Shown here: piece after piece, positions 16,823 to 27,526 of the stretch | How positions within the stretch are numbered: the stretch's first letter is position 1 | Layout: each line of letters begins with the position of its first letter | The notes under the pieces: model-generated | The model's database searches: none | What the model was told of the DNA's origin: nothing | Seen by the model: only the letters and a program-made list of their open reading frames with translations | Position numbers and translations under genes: made by a program | From: Oceanicola granulosus HTCC2516 | GTDB lineage: Bacteria > Pseudomonadota > Alphaproteobacteria > Rhodobacterales > Rhodobacteraceae | Assembly: GCF_000153305.1 (NCBI RefSeq) | Contig: NZ_CH724107.1 | Span: 1,569,281 to 1,633,280, forward strand | DNA length: 64,000 nt | Direction: 5' to 3'

Positions 16823-16847
16823 AGGCGGCCCCCGTGGCCGCCTTTTT
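16823..16847 (+). terminator. Rho-independent terminator after the OmpA-like gene
   Basis: Stem AGGCGGCC (16823-16830), CCCGT loop, GGCCGCCT (16836-16843), then a TTTTT run ending at 16847. It lies 28 bp past the OmpA-like stop and splits the Tad locus into a pilin/secretin unit and a cytoplasmic/inner-membrane unit beginning with cpaE, which therefore needs its own promoter in 16848-17060. Confidence 0.85.
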
Positions 16848-17060
16848 CAACTGTCGCGGCGAGGCGCGCTGATCGTTCTCCGAAATCCTACAATCGCGAT
16901 GTTTCCGCCCAACTCTGGCCAAGATTGCAGAGGATTTTCATTGTCAAGGAACAGGCGTGCCGGACGCACCGGGCCGGTTCTGGAAACGGCAGAATGCCGG
17001 CCGCGAGGCCCCGAACCCGAGCAACCGCCAGGCACACCCTTCCGAAAGGAACGTGAGGCA

Positions 17061-18313
17061 ATGAGTAGCAACGCACTTCTCCAGCCAGAGGCCCAGCCGA
17101 TCCTCGCCTGCACGGTCAGCCGCGACGTGCAGATCTTCGACCTGCTGATCGAGGACATGGAAACCGCCCTCGGCGAGGGCTGGGGCGATCTCGGCTTCAA
17201 CGACGCGCTGGCCTTCCTCGAACAGGAAGAGGCCCTGCAGCTCAAGTTCCTCTGCATCGCCCTCGACGAACAGGACGAGAGCGACCTGTCGCTCATCACC
17301 GACATCATCGCCGCCGCGAAGGCGAAGGAAATCCGCGTCATCATCGTCGCCGAGGACGTCAGCCCCGCCTCGCTGCACCAGCTGCTGCGCGAGGGCGGCG
17401 ACGAGTTCGTCCCCTACCCGCTTCCCGAGAACGAGCTGGCGCAGGCGATCGAGCGCGTGCTGGCCCCGCCGCCCGTCCCCGAGGAGCCCGCCAAGGCCGG
17501 CGGCAACGCCACGATCAAGGCCGAAGGCGACCGCGACGGCGTCATCATCCCGGTGCACGGCATGGCCCGGGCGGCGTCGGCGCGACGACGCTCGCCGTCA
17601 ACATGGCCTGGGAGCTGGCGCAGGTGGGCGGCAAGGACGCGCCGCGGGTCTGCCTGATGGACCTCGACCTGCAGTTCGGCTCGGCCTCGACCTACCTCGA
17701 CCTGCCGCGCCGCGAGGCGGTGTTCGAGCTGCTCACCAACACCGACGCGATGGACGGCGAGAGCTTCGTCGCCGCGCTGCAGACCTACCAGGACAAGCTG
17801 CACGTCCTCACCGCCCCGACCGAGCTGATCCCGCTCGACCTCATCAGTTCGGAGGACGTCCGCAAGCTGATCGACACCGCGCGGGCCAACTTCGACTACG
17901 TGCTCATCGACATGCCCTCGACGATGGTCGACTGGTCGCAGTCCGTCATCGAGGCCGCGCATGTCTACTTTGCGGTGCTGGAGATGGACATGCGCTCGGC
18001 CCAGAACACGCTGCGCATCAAGCGCGCGCTGCAGGCCGAGGATCTGCCCTTCGAGAAGCTGCGCTTCGTGCTCAACCGCGCGCCCAAGTTCACCGACCTC
18101 AACGGCAAGAGCCGGGTCAAGCGGCTCGCCGAATCGCTCGGGATCTCGATCGAGGTGCAGCTGCCCGACGGCGGCCGGCCCGTCATGCAGAACGCCGACC
18201 ACGGCACCCCCATGGCCGAGGGCATCGCCAAGAACCCGCTCCGCAAGGAGATCGCCAAGCTCTCGGCGCAGCTCCACGAGGTCAACCAGTCCGAGGCCCG
18301 CAAGGCCCGCTGA
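17061..18313 (+). pseudogene. cpaE: Pilus localisation ATPase-like CpaE (TadZ), interrupted by a frameshift
   Basis: MinD/ParA-like protein that places the Tad machine at the pole. The first frame (ATG 17061, good GAAAGGA site) codes an N-terminal receiver-like domain to about residue 160 and reads HGMARAASARR before stopping at 17657. The second frame, usable from before 17603 to 18313, continues with VNMAWELAQVGG, VCLMDLDLQFGSASTYLDL and FDYVLIDMP, the Walker A' and B parts. Reading GGVGATTLAVN requires one extra base in the CCCGGGCGG run near 17566-17573, exactly in the deviant Walker A loop. So a 1-base deletion, in a G run, splits the gene. A sequencing error is as likely as a true mutation; no slippery heptamer is seen. 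Intact length would be about 417 residues. Confidence 0.85.
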
Positions 18314-18334
18314 ACCGCTCGCGAGGGATAAACG

Positions 18335-19795
<1,461 letters not shown>

Positions 19796-19804
19796 GGCGC
19801 CCCA

Positions 19805-20773
19805 ATGACACTCTCCGCCGACTTCATCATCTACGGCCTGATCTTCGTCGGCGTGCTCGTCATGGTCGAAGGCCTCTACCTCGTCGTCTTCGGCCGCTCG
19901 ATCTCGCTCAACTCCAAGGTCAACCGCCGCCTCGAGATGCTCGAGCGCGGCCAAGGCCGCGAGCAGGTGCTCGACCAGCTCCGCAAGGAGATGAGCCAGC
20001 ACCTCAAGAGCCAGTCCGTCCCGATCTACTCGCTGCTCGCCGCCAAGGCGCAGAAGGCCAACATCGCCTTCTCGCCGAGCCAGCTGATCATGGTGATGGG
20101 CCTGCTGTCGGCCGTCGCCTTCGCCGGGCTGACGCTGCAGACCGAAGCCGGGCTGCCGGTGCGCCTCGCCGTCGCCGTCGCGATGGGCGTGAGCGGCGTG
20201 TTCATGTGGGTCAATTCCAAGGCCAAGAAGCGCATGTCGATGATCGAGGAGCAGCTCCCCGACGCGGTCGAGCTGATGGTGCGCTCGCTGCGCGTGGGCC
20301 ACCCGTTCTCCTCGGCGATCAACATCGTCGCCAAGGAAGTCGCCGACCCGCTCGGCACCGAGATGGGAGTCATCGCCGACGAGGCCGCCTACGGCCGCGA
20401 CATGGGCGAGAGCCTCAAGGCGATGGCCGAACGGATGGACATGCAGGACCTGCGCTTCCTCGCCGTCGCCGTCACCATCCAGCAGACCTCGGGCGGCAAC
20501 CTCGCCGAGATCCTCGACGGCCTCGCCAAGGTGATCCGCGCCCGTTTCCGGCTGTTCCGCCGGGTCAAGGCGATCACCGCCGAGGCCAAGTGGTCGGGGA
20601 TGTTCCTGTCGGGCTTCCCGCTGCTCGCGCTGGTGGCGATCAACCTGCTGCAGCCGAACTACTACGACGACGTCATGGAGACGGCGGTGTTCATCCCCGC
20701 CTGCCTCGTCGTCGGCGCCTTCCTCGTGGTGAACGTCTTCGTCATGCGCCACCTGACCAACATCAAGGTCTGA
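19805..20773 (+). CDS. tadB: Tad pilus inner-membrane platform protein TadB
   Basis: Type II secretion F-like platform protein, 322 residues, with an N-terminal transmembrane helix (FIIYGLIFVGVLVMVEGLYLVVF), a second pair around residues 95-140, a cytoplasmic four-helix T2SSF domain containing EEQLPDAVELMVRSLRVGHPFSSAINIVAKE and a C-terminal helix pair ending MRHLTNIKV. It partners TadC, which here is fused to a VWA domain and starts 27 bp downstream. Confidence 0.95.
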   Translation: MTLSADFIIYGLIFVGVLVMVEGLYLVVFGRSISLNSKVNRRLEMLERGQGREQVLDQLRKEMSQHLKSQSVPIYSLLAAKAQKANIAFSPSQLIMVMGLLSAVAFAGLTLQTEAGLPVRLAVAVAMGVSGVFMWVNSKAKKRMSMIEEQLPDAVELMVRSLRVGHPFSSAINIVAKEVADPLGTEMGVIADEAAYGRDMGESLKAMAERMDMQDLRFLAVAVTIQQTSGGNLAEILDGLAKVIRARFRLFRRVKAITAEAKWSGMFLSGFPLLALVAINLLQPNYYDDVMETAVFIPACLVVGAFLVVNVFVMRHLTNIKV

Positions 20774-20800
20774 TCCAGTCCGCCAACAGGAGGTCGCCCC

Positions 20801-23764
20801 GTGACCCGCCTCGCTTCCCTCGCCCCGCTGCTCCTCGCCCTCGCCCTGCTGCTGCCCGGCAACGCCGCCGCGCAGGAGGCCGCCGAAGGGGCGATCACCG
20901 CCGAAGACCTGGCCGGCGCGACGACCACCCTGCGCGCCCTCGACAGCGCCGGCTATCCCGAGATGCGCCTCGAACTGTCGGTGATCCAGGACGGCGCGCC
21001 CGTCGACGGGCTGGACCGAACGCACTTCCTCGTGCGCGAGAACGGCACCTTCATCGACAGCTTCGAGGTCAGCGACCAGGTCGAGCCGCTCGCGCTCGTG
21101 CTCGCGCTGGACAGCTCCGGCAGCATGCTCGAGGCGCTCCCCCAGACCCAGGCGGCCGCCCGCGCGCTCGTCGGCTCCCTCGCCGACGGCGACCGGGCGC
21201 ACATCCTGAACTTCGGCGACTCGATCAACGTCGCCGTCGGCATGACGGCCGACCGCAACCGGCTCGACCAGGCGATCAGCGGGCTGCGGGCCTGGGGCGC
21301 GACGCGGCTGAACGACGCCGTCTTCGCCTCCGCCGGGGCGCTGGCGGGGGCCGAGGGGCGCGGGGCGATCGTGCTGCTCTCCGAAGGGCCCGACGCCGAT
21401 CCCAGCGGTGCGCCGTTGAGCGTCGTCGATTCCGAGGCCGCGCTTGCCGCCGTCGTCGAGAGCGGCGCGCCGGTCTACGCCGTCGGGCTCGGCCCCGGGG
21501 CCGATGCCGCGCTGCTGAGGCGTCTCGCCGAGGCTACGGGCGGCGCCTACTTCCCCGTCGCCGACGCCGCGGCCCTGCCCGCCACCTTCTCCGACATCGC
21601 CACCCGCCTGCGCCACCAGTACGCGCTGACCTACCGCTCGCCCCTGCCCGCCGACGGCGGCAACCGGCGGATCGAGGTCGGCGTGCTCGGCTCCAGCCTC
21701 GACGTCTCCGCCGGCCCGCGCGTGGTGCGGATGCCGGGCGACCGCGCGAGCAGCTTGCGGATGACGCCACCCGGTTCCGACGGCCGTCTCGTCGCGCCGC
21801 CGACCGCCTTGCCAGAGGCCGGTGGGGCTGACGTGGCCGCCACGAGCGTCGAGGTTGCCGCCGCGGCCGACGGGATCGTCGAGCAGATGGAGGGCATCGC
21901 CGGTGCGGAGTTCGACCCGTCGGCCGGCGCCGCCGCCGTCGACGCGACCGCCGTCGCCGCCGCTCTCGGAATCGATGTCGCCGCGCTGGACCAGGCCGCC
22001 GTCGCCGACATGGACGCCGCCGCGCTCGCCGAAATCGCCGCCATCGCGAACGGCAGCCAGACCGCGCCGCCCTCCGCCGAGACCATCGCCGCCGCGATGG
22101 GCGCGCTCGATGCCGGGGCCGCCGGCCAGACCGACGTGACCGCCGCCATCGACTTCGGCGCCGGTGCCGGAGGTGGCGCGACCGCCGCCGGCGCCGCGGT
22201 CGCCGCCGATATGCTCGCCGGTGCGAACGGCGGATCGGGGGCCGGTGCCGCCGCGGCCGCCCTGGCCGCCGGCGCGGGAGCCGGTGGCCTGGCCGGCGGG
22301 GGTGCGGGGGGCGACAGCGACATCAGCCTCGCCGTCGCCCTCAACGGTGCCGGTGGCATGGCGGCCTCGGCCTGCAGCGCCGACGGGGCGCTCGGCCGCG
22401 AGGTCGCCGCGATCACCACCGCCAACCGCAGCTTCGGCGCGGGCATCATCGACGCCGCCACCCGCGAGGCGATGACCCTCGCCGCGAGCGAACGCCTCGC
22501 CCGCGCCGCCGCCGAGTCCGGCTCGCCCGGTTGCATGGCGGCCGCGCTCGACGCCGGCCGGGCGCTGCGCGAGGCGGGCAGCATCTCCCCCGCCGCGTTC
22601 CAGGCGATGGCCGCGATCCTGCGGGCCGCCGCCGCCGAGGCCTGCCCGGCCGCCACCGGCGACGCCCTTGTCGATTGCGGCACCGTGCTGGAGGCCGAGT
22701 TCGAGGCCCCCGCCGCCGAGGCGCCCGCGCCCGCCGCTACCGAACCCGTCGACATCGCCACCGCCGAGGTCGATGCCGGCCCCGACCCGGTGCAGATCTT
22801 CATGGACTGGATGCGCGAGAAGCTCGGCCCCTTCGGCCCCTGGATCGCGGTCGGCGGCCTCGGGCTGGTGCTGATCCTGCTGACCCTGCCGATGTTCCTC
22901 GCGAAGGAGGAGGACCCGCTCGACCGGCTCAAGCGCCGCGAGAGCGACGAGACCAAGAACCTGATGAAGGGCGAGAAGCTCCGTCAGAAGAAGGGCACCG
23001 ACAAGCTCGACAAGTACTCCAACTTCCTCGAGCCGCAGGACAAGGCCGAGTACTCCGCGATCCAGCTCAAGCTGCTGCAGGCCGGCTACCGCACCAAGAA
23101 CGCGGTGCGCCTCTACCACTTCGCGCAGTTCGCGCTCGGCATCGTCATGCTGCTGCTCGGCGTCGCCTACGCGATCTGGAAGAACCAGACCGGCGATCCG
23201 ACGACCCAGAGCACGATCCTGTCGATCCTGATCCCCGGCTCGGCGGGCTACATGCTGCCGAAATACTGGGTCAACAAGCGTCAGCAGGAGCGCCAGCAGG
23301 AGATCGAGAACGGCTTCCCCGACTCGCTCGACATGATGCTGGTCTGCGTCGAGGCCGGCCAGTCGCTCGACCAGTCGATCATCCGCGTCGCCCGCGAGCT
23401 CAAGACGGGCTTCCCGGCGCTGGCCTGGGAGTACGAGCTGGTCGCCTACGAGATGAAGGCGGGCAAGGACAAGATCTCGGTGCTCAAGGACATGTCCGAG
23501 CGCTGCGGCGTCAACGACGTGGCCTCCTTCGTCACCGTGCTGATCCAGTCGCAGCAGTTCGGCACCTCGATCGCCGAGGCGCTGCGGGTCTATGCCGGCG
23601 AGATGCGCGACAAGCGGGTGATGCGGGCCGAGGAGAAGGCCAACACGCTGCCCACCAAGATGACGCTCGCCACGATGATGCTCACGGTGCCGCCGCTGCT
23701 CATCATCCTGATCGGCCCCTCGGTGTTCGACATCTACGACACCCTCATCGCGCCGGACTACTGA
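20801..23764 (+). CDS. tadC: VWA domain-TadC fusion protein
   Basis: A single 987-residue frame joining two normally separate modules. N-terminus: signal peptide (1-25) and a von Willebrand A domain at about 95-270 with the MIDAS motif DSSGS at 104-108 and a plausible threonine in GATRLNDAV; the third metal site reads LLSEGPDAD. Residues about 340-660 are Ala/Gly-rich and low in complexity. A transmembrane helix follows at about 681-701 (WIAVGGLGLVLILLTLPMFLA), then a standard TadC: helix at about 770-792, T2SSF core with NGFPDSLDMMLVCVEAGQSLDQSI near 836, and C-terminal helix pair near 953-975. Separate TadC proteins are about 320 residues and start near the transmembrane helix. The VWA part should be outside the cytoplasm. 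The frame is continuous, so the fusion appears real. Confidence 0.93.
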   Translation: MTRLASLAPLLLALALLLPGNAAAQEAAEGAITAEDLAGATTTLRALDSAGYPEMRLELSVIQDGAPVDGLDRTHFLVRENGTFIDSFEVSDQVEPLALVLALDSSGSMLEALPQTQAAARALVGSLADGDRAHILNFGDSINVAVGMTADRNRLDQAISGLRAWGATRLNDAVFASAGALAGAEGRGAIVLLSEGPDADPSGAPLSVVDSEAALAAVVESGAPVYAVGLGPGADAALLRRLAEATGGAYFPVADAAALPATFSDIATRLRHQYALTYRSPLPADGGNRRIEVGVLGSSLDVSAGPRVVRMPGDRASSLRMTPPGSDGRLVAPPTALPEAGGADVAATSVEVAAAADGIVEQMEGIAGAEFDPSAGAAAVDATAVAAALGIDVAALDQAAVADMDAAALAEIAAIANGSQTAPPSAETIAAAMGALDAGAAGQTDVTAAIDFGAGAGGGATAAGAAVAADMLAGANGGSGAGAAAAALAAGAGAGGLAGGGAGGDSDISLAVALNGAGGMAASACSADGALGREVAAITTANRSFGAGIIDAATREAMTLAASERLARAAAESGSPGCMAAALDAGRALREAGSISPAAFQAMAAILRAAAAEACPAATGDALVDCGTVLEAEFEAPAAEAPAPAATEPVDIATAEVDAGPDPVQIFMDWMREKLGPFGPWIAVGGLGLVLILLTLPMFLAKEEDPLDRLKRRESDETKNLMKGEKLRQKKGTDKLDKYSNFLEPQDKAEYSAIQLKLLQAGYRTKNAVRLYHFAQFALGIVMLLLGVAYAIWKNQTGDPTTQSTILSILIPGSAGYMLPKYWVNKRQQERQQEIENGFPDSLDMMLVCVEAGQSLDQSIIRVARELKTGFPALAWEYELVAYEMKAGKDKISVLKDMSERCGVNDVASFVTVLIQSQQFGTSIAEALRVYAGEMRDKRVMRAEEKANTLPTKMTLATMMLTVPPLLIILIGPSVFDIYDTLIAPDY

Positions 23765-23835
23765 GCGGACGGGCGCGCCCGGCGAACGGGCGCGCTTGCC
23801 AGCCGGCGGAGGAGCCGTCAGACTCCGCGCCAACC

Positions 23836-24375
23836 ATGCGCCGCCTCCTCGCCCTCGCCCTCCTCCCCCTCGCCGCCTGCGCCCCGGCGCCGCCCGACCA
23901 GCTCGACGCGCCGGGGCTGGCGCTGCGCGGCGAGGCCGAGAACCCGCTCGTGGTGGGCCACCGGCTGATGGACGCCGGCGAGCACGAGCTCGCCCTCGAG
24001 GCCTTCACCCGCGCCGCCGCCGAACAGGGGCTCAACGGCGACACCCTCTCCGCCCTCGGCTCGGCCAATCTCAAGCTCGGCCGCCTCGGCCAGGCCGAGC
24101 GGCTGCTGCGCGAGGCGGTCGAGGCGGATCCGGCCTTCTCGGAGGCGTGGAACAACCTGGGCGTGATCCTGATGGAGACGGGCGAGTTCGGCGAGGCCGC
24201 CGAGGTGTTCCGTCGCGCCTATGCAACGGACAACGGCCAATCCGACGCGATTCGCGACAACCTCCGCTTAGCGCTCGCAAAAGCGGAAAACGCAAGCTAC
24301 AGTGACGACAACGACAACAGCGACTTCAGGCTGATCGAGCGCGGCGCGGGGGATTACCTGCTCCGGAGCCAATAA
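23836..24375 (+). CDS. tadD: TPR lipoprotein of the Tad locus (TadD-like) 1
   Basis: 179-residue lipoprotein with lipobox LPLAAC (C15) followed by three tetratricopeptide-like repeats (for example ALGSANLKLGRLGQAERLLREAVEADPAFSEAWNNLGVILMETGEFGEAAEVFRRAY). TadD-type TPR lipoproteins are thought to act in secretin assembly. The ATG at 23836 directly precedes the signal peptide. It lies 71 bp after tadC and 48 bp before a second TPR lipoprotein. The C-terminus is acidic (YSDDNDNSD), unlike the TPR part. Confidence 0.85.
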   Translation: MRRLLALALLPLAACAPAPPDQLDAPGLALRGEAENPLVVGHRLMDAGEHELALEAFTRAAAEQGLNGDTLSALGSANLKLGRLGQAERLLREAVEADPAFSEAWNNLGVILMETGEFGEAAEVFRRAYATDNGQSDAIRDNLRLALAKAENASYSDDNDNSDFRLIERGAGDYLLRSQ

Positions 24376-24423
24376 CCGGCACACAAGACCGGAGCGGACC
24401 TGAAGCGGCGAGCAGAACCGAGG

Positions 24424-25296
24424 ATGCAGGCACCCATGCGGCACTCCCTTGTGACGAGCATGCTTCTGGCAGGCGCTCTGGCGGCGTCCGGCTGCGCGAA
24501 ACCCGACGGCGAGGCCGAGGTCAATCGGGCCTTGCAGGACCTCAACGTCGTCGACGACGCCAACCTCAACGACGTGATGCTGACCGTCGCCGACCCCAAC
24601 GAGGCCGTCGCCTACTTCACCCGCGCCGTCGCCACCGCCCCCGAGCGGCTCGACCTGCGCCGCGGCCTCGCCACGTCGCTGGTGCGCGCCGGCCGCGCCC
24701 CCGAGGCGGTCGAGGCCTGGACCCTCGTCACCGCCTCGCCCGGCGCGACGAACGAGGACCGCGTCGAGCATGCCGACGCGCTGATCCGCGCCAACCGCTG
24801 GGACGAGGCCGAGGCCGTCCTCGACTCGATCCCGCCGACCCACGAGACCTACAGCCGCTACAAGCTCGAGGCGATGATCGCCGACAGCAACGAGCAATGG
24901 TCCAACGCCGACAGCTTCTACGAGACCGCCTCCGGCCTGACCACGACCCCGGCCTCGGTGCTCAACAACTGGGGCTATTCCAAGCTGACCCGCGGCGACT
25001 ACCCGGGCGCCGAGCGCCTGTTCGCCGAGGCGATCCGCCACGAGCCGTCGCTGTTCACCGCCAAGAACAACCTGATGCTGGCCCGCGGCGCGCAGCGCAA
25101 CTACGACCTGCCCGTCGTGCCGATGAGCCAGACGGAGCGTGCCCAGTTGCTGCACACGCTCGCCCTCGCCGCGATCAAGCAGAGCGACATCTCCATCGGC
25201 CGCAGCCTTCTGCGCGAGGCCATCGACACGCATCCCCAGCATTTCGAGGCCGCCGCCCGGTCGCTCGCCGCGCTCGAAGAGAACGTGGCGAACTGA
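24424..25296 (+). CDS. TPR lipoprotein of the Tad locus (TadD-like) 2
   Basis: 290-residue TPR protein with a lipobox ending ASGC (C24 from the first Met). At least four helical TPR-like repeats span residues 60-285, such as NNWGYSKLTRGDYPGAERLFAEAIRHEPSLFTAKNNLMLARG. The first ATG lacks room for a ribosome-binding site; the ATG at 24436 has GCAGG five bases upstream and may be the true start. Paralogue or functional partner of the TPR lipoprotein before it; the prepilin peptidase gene starts 4 bp after it. Confidence 0.85.
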   Translation: MQAPMRHSLVTSMLLAGALAASGCAKPDGEAEVNRALQDLNVVDDANLNDVMLTVADPNEAVAYFTRAVATAPERLDLRRGLATSLVRAGRAPEAVEAWTLVTASPGATNEDRVEHADALIRANRWDEAEAVLDSIPPTHETYSRYKLEAMIADSNEQWSNADSFYETASGLTTTPASVLNNWGYSKLTRGDYPGAERLFAEAIRHEPSLFTAKNNLMLARGAQRNYDLPVVPMSQTERAQLLHTLALAAIKQSDISIGRSLLREAIDTHPQHFEAAARSLAALEENVAN

Positions 25297-25300
25297 CGCC

Positions 25301-25786
25301 GTGGGCGAATTGCTCGCCACCGCCTGGTTCCTGCCCTTCGTGCTGCCGATCTGCTTCTACGTCGCCTGGACCGACCTGGCGCGGATGAAGATCACCAACG
25401 TCGCCGTCGGCGCGCTGCTCGTGGTCTTCGCCGTGGTCGGCGCCATGGTGCTGCCGCTGCCCGACTACCTCTGGCGCTGGGCCCACTTCGCGCTGGTGCT
25501 CGTGGTCGCGCTCGCGCTCTACGCCGGCGGGCTGTTCGGCGGCGGCGACGCCAAGTTCCTCGCGGCCGCCGCGCCCTACGTGGCGCTCGCCGACCTGTCG
25601 TCGATGCTGATCCTGCTGTCGGGCTTCATGCTCGCCGCCTACGCCGCCCACCGCCTCGCCCGCGCCAGCGCCCTGCGCCGCCTCGCGCCGGGCTGGGAGA
25701 GCTGGACCTCGGGGCGGCGCTTCCCGATGGGGCTGCCCTTCGGCGGCGCGCTCGCCACCTACCTCGTGGTCACGTCCTTCGCGTAG
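25301..25786 (+). CDS. cpaA: Prepilin peptidase CpaA (TadV), type IV A24 family
   Basis: Membrane aspartyl protease of 161 residues that removes the Flp leader after glycine. The catalytic aspartates are D25 in AWTDLARMKITN and D83 in GGGDAKF, both in family context. About five hydrophobic helices. It uses a GTG start at 25301, 4 bp past the TPR gene stop; no ATG is available before the conserved region. Its 3' end overlaps the convergent GT-C-like gene by 28 bp. No N-methylase domain, as expected for the short CpaA class. Confidence 0.9.
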   Translation: MGELLATAWFLPFVLPICFYVAWTDLARMKITNVAVGALLVVFAVVGAMVLPLPDYLWRWAHFALVLVVALALYAGGLFGGGDAKFLAAAAPYVALADLSSMLILLSGFMLAAYAAHRLARASALRRLAPGWESWTSGRRFPMGLPFGGALATYLVVTSFA

Positions 25787-27375
25787 AGCAGGTAGAGCGG
25801 CGTGCGGCGCAGCTCCGTCAGCTCGTCGGTGCCGCGCGCCGCGATGGAGGCGACGATCTCCGCCCGCCGCTCGGGCACGACCGGGCAGAGCGGGATCAGC
25901 ACCAACTCGGCGGCCGCGTAGCCCGGCAGCCCGCCATAATGCCACGCCGCCGCGCCGGGCAGCCGGCCGACGTCGCCGAACAGCCACAACGGCATCAGCA
26001 CGTCGGCCGCGAACAACGGCCGCCCGCCCTGCCCCGCCGCCTCGAGATCGCGCGCGATGGCGGCGAAGGTCGCCACCATGCCGCCGCTCAGCGCGCACTC
26101 GGGCAGAACCTCGCCCGCGAACGTCGCGGGCTCCACCGGCTCGGTCGGGTAGCCCGGCGCTTCGATCTCGAGCGGGCGCATCGCGAGCGCCCTTGCCAGC
26201 CGCTCGGTGACCCCGAGCAGGTCGTCGTGCCGCGCGCTGCGGGGGAAGACGGGGGTGTATTCCTCGGCCGGCGTGGTCAGGTGGCGGATCGGGGAGATGG
26301 CGAGGTTGACGACGCTCGGCGCGGCCATGGCGAACAGGATCGCGGCCAGCCCGCCGAGCACCGCCCGGTGGCTCAGCCCCGATGCCGCCTCGCCGTCGGC
26401 GGCCTGCGGCAGGTAGGCCAGCACCAGCAGTCCGAGCAGCGGCAACCATTGGGGATCGTTGCCGTAATTCTGGTAGGTCACGTAGACGAAGCCGGGCAGG
26501 AACAGCAGCACCAGCAGCCCGCCCGTCGTCACCCCCGCCCGACGCAGCGCCACCACCACCGCCAGCGCGGCGAGCGAGCCGCCGAGGTAGAGCGGCGCGG
26601 TCACGATGTCCCGGAGCGGCAGCCCCGGCTGCGGCCGCGCCTCGGAGGCGGCGACGGCGGCGAGGTCGGCCACGTAGCCCGTCCAGTGGCCGATGCCGAG
26701 CCACGGCGTCAGCCCCGCCACGAGCGCCAGTCCCGTCGCGACCGCCACCGCCAGCGCCCGCCGCTGCCCCGTCAGCCACAGCGCCAGCACCACCGGCGGC
26801 GCGAAGGCGAGGACGTAGGTCACCTTGATCAGCGCCAGCCCGGCCACCGCCAGCCCGACGATGACCCCGTCGGCGTGGCCCCGCCCCGCGCGCGGCGGCA
26901 CCAGGGCCGCCACGGCGGCGACGAAGGTGAGCGCCCAGGCCCAGCGATTGTAGTGCATGGAGATCGAGAGCGCCGCCTCCGCCTCGCCGTGGACGAGCGC
27001 CAGCACGTGGACCAGCACCAGCACCGCCAGCAGCCCCGCCAGCGGCGGCGACAACCGGCTGCGCCCGATCCACCAGAGCGCCGGCGCGAGCGCCACCGCC
27101 GCCAGCAGCTGCGCCCACAGGACCGCCATCCCGAGCCCGGCCCCGGCCTTCACGAACAGCACGATCGGCGCGAAGGCGAGCCCGCCGAGCGGCGTCGTGA
27201 CCTCGCGGTGCAGCCGATCGCCCGCGGCGAGGCGCAGCACGATGTCGGCGAGGTGCAGCATGTCGCCCTCGTGCTGGCTCACGTGGAGCCCGCCCTTCAG
27301 CAGCGCCGCGCCGCCGAGACCGGCGATCAACAGCGCGATGAGCGCCGCCAACCGCGCCGATCCAGCCCGAAACAT
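25759..27375 (-). CDS. Polytopic membrane protein, probable GT-C-type glycosyltransferase
   Basis: 538-residue protein with about eleven hydrophobic helices in the first 360 residues and a mostly soluble C-terminal domain. The first external loop after helix one contains HEGDMLH (E36-x-D38), which fits the acidic ExD motif of GT-C glycosyltransferases that use polyprenyl-phosphate sugars. I do not recognise a named family. It is the only minus-strand gene inside the Tad region, overlapping cpaA by 28 bp at its 3' end. Its position opposite the DPA-synthesis genes, with the pilus locus between, makes it a candidate transferase for polyprenyl-phosphoryl-arabinose; this is inference. Confidence 0.65.
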   Translation of the reverse strand: MFRAGSARLAALIALLIAGLGGAALLKGGLHVSQHEGDMLHLADIVLRLAAGDRLHREVTTPLGGLAFAPIVLFVKAGAGLGMAVLWAQLLAAVALAPALWWIGRSRLSPPLAGLLAVLVLVHVLALVHGEAEAALSISMHYNRWAWALTFVAAVAALVPPRAGRGHADGVIVGLAVAGLALIKVTYVLAFAPPVVLALWLTGQRRALAVAVATGLALVAGLTPWLGIGHWTGYVADLAAVAASEARPQPGLPLRDIVTAPLYLGGSLAALAVVVALRRAGVTTGGLLVLLFLPGFVYVTYQNYGNDPQWLPLLGLLVLAYLPQAADGEAASGLSHRAVLGGLAAILFAMAAPSVVNLAISPIRHLTTPAEEYTPVFPRSARHDDLLGVTERLARALAMRPLEIEAPGYPTEPVEPATFAGEVLPECALSGGMVATFAAIARDLEAAGQGGRPLFAADVLMPLWLFGDVGRLPGAAAWHYGGLPGYAAAELVLIPLCPVVPERRAEIVASIAARGTDELTELRRTPLYLLYAKDVTTR

Positions 27376-27526
27376 GCCCGCCTCTTTTGCCCGTTCATCC
27401 TTCTTCTGGCCACATTAGCCGGCCATTGCTCGGGGCGGGAGGGTCGGCGCCCGCGCGTGCGGGATCGGCCCCTCCGGCGCGGCGCCCACGCCACAGCGCC
27501 ACCCGGGTAGCAGGAGGGACTTGCCG

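Noticed and set aside
17560-17610. Programmed ribosomal frameshift in cpaE
   Set aside because: No X-XXY-YYZ slippery heptamer or clear downstream pseudoknot is seen; a one-base deletion or sequencing error is simpler.
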